Assembly: GCA_029781855.1 (NCBI GenBank)
Contig: JAKOVX010000068.1
Span: 1 to 64,000 of the forward strand
DNA from: Acidobacteriota bacterium
Lineage (GTDB): Bacteria; Acidobacteriota; Blastocatellia; Pyrinomonadales; Pyrinomonadaceae
Reading direction: 5' to 3'
DNA: 64,000 bases
The first letter of the stretch is position 1; the number at the start of each line of letters is the position of its first letter. The notes beneath the pieces are model-generated. The model worked only from the letters and a program-made list of their open reading frames with translations. It was not told where the DNA came from and did not search any database. Below, piece by piece: positions 63,948-64,000 of the stretch. Both the position numbers and the translations under genes were made by a program.

Positions 63948-64000
63948 ATGTTCAAAAATATCTTTCGGCTCTGCGTCATTCTACTTGCAATATTTTGCGT
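63948..64000 (+). CDS. Secreted or membrane protein, 5' fragment
   Basis: The first 17 codons (MFKNIFRLCVILLAIFC) look like a signal peptide. AGGAG lies 5 bp before the ATG. The gene runs out of the window, so the product cannot be named. The ~190 bp before it show no gene. Confidence 0.6.
   Translation, partial: MFKNIFRLCVILLAIFC

Overview
The window looks like the replication-origin neighbourhood of a Gram-negative bacterium, most likely an acidobacterium of the Blastocatellia/Pyrinomonadaceae type. This is inferred from the Oar-like TonB receptor, the FG-GAP and SBBP repeat secreted proteins, the ECF sigma/CHAT arrangement, the YidC with a long periplasmic domain, and the moderately GC-rich codon use. 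No rRNA gene is present, so the taxonomy is inference.

Positions 1-3655 hold the end of a ferredoxin-domain protein and a B12-binding radical SAM protein. Positions 3757-23463 form a uronate-polysaccharide utilisation region. It contains a GH88/105 unsaturated uronyl hydrolase, a GH3 glucosidase, KduI, a LarA-family protein, an alginate-lyase-fold enzyme, an esterase, a KdgF-type cupin, a secreted lyase-like protein, an Oar-type TonB receptor, a ROK repressor, an ExuT-type transporter, an SDR dehydrogenase and a heparinase II/III-type lyase. Together they can take in an acidic glycan, cleave it to unsaturated uronates, linearise and isomerise these (KdgF, KduI) and reduce them (SDR). Two exactly inverse 11-bp sites between the ROK gene and the exuT-type gene are good candidates for the ROK operator.

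Positions 23464-38050 are an accessory segment bounded by two diverged direct repeats. The right-hand copy is part of a decayed tRNA-Thr-like sequence. Inside are an ECF sigma factor, a small unknown protein, a TPR-CHAT caspase-like protease, a secreted subtilisin-like protease and two large secreted beta-propeller proteins.

Positions 38051-57267 are the origin region. The mnmE-khpB/jag-yidC-yidD-rnpA-rpmH block runs on the minus strand, and rpmH lies wholly inside an out-of-frame, 5'-extended rnpA as in Thermus. About 11 kb of other genes follow: purN/purM with a transglutaminase between them, an arylamine acetyltransferase, DUF5335, DUF5990 and DUF445 proteins, a MacB-like exporter flanked by two head-GIN proteins, and a nuclease inhibitor. 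Then come dnaA and dnaN, with DnaA-box clusters on both sides of dnaA.

Positions 57337-64000 hold dinD, a MATE transporter, an ArsR-led operon of small stress or detoxification proteins (two SRPBCC, one VOC, one DoxX), an SH3 membrane protein, a small Cys-rich protein and the first codons of a secreted protein.
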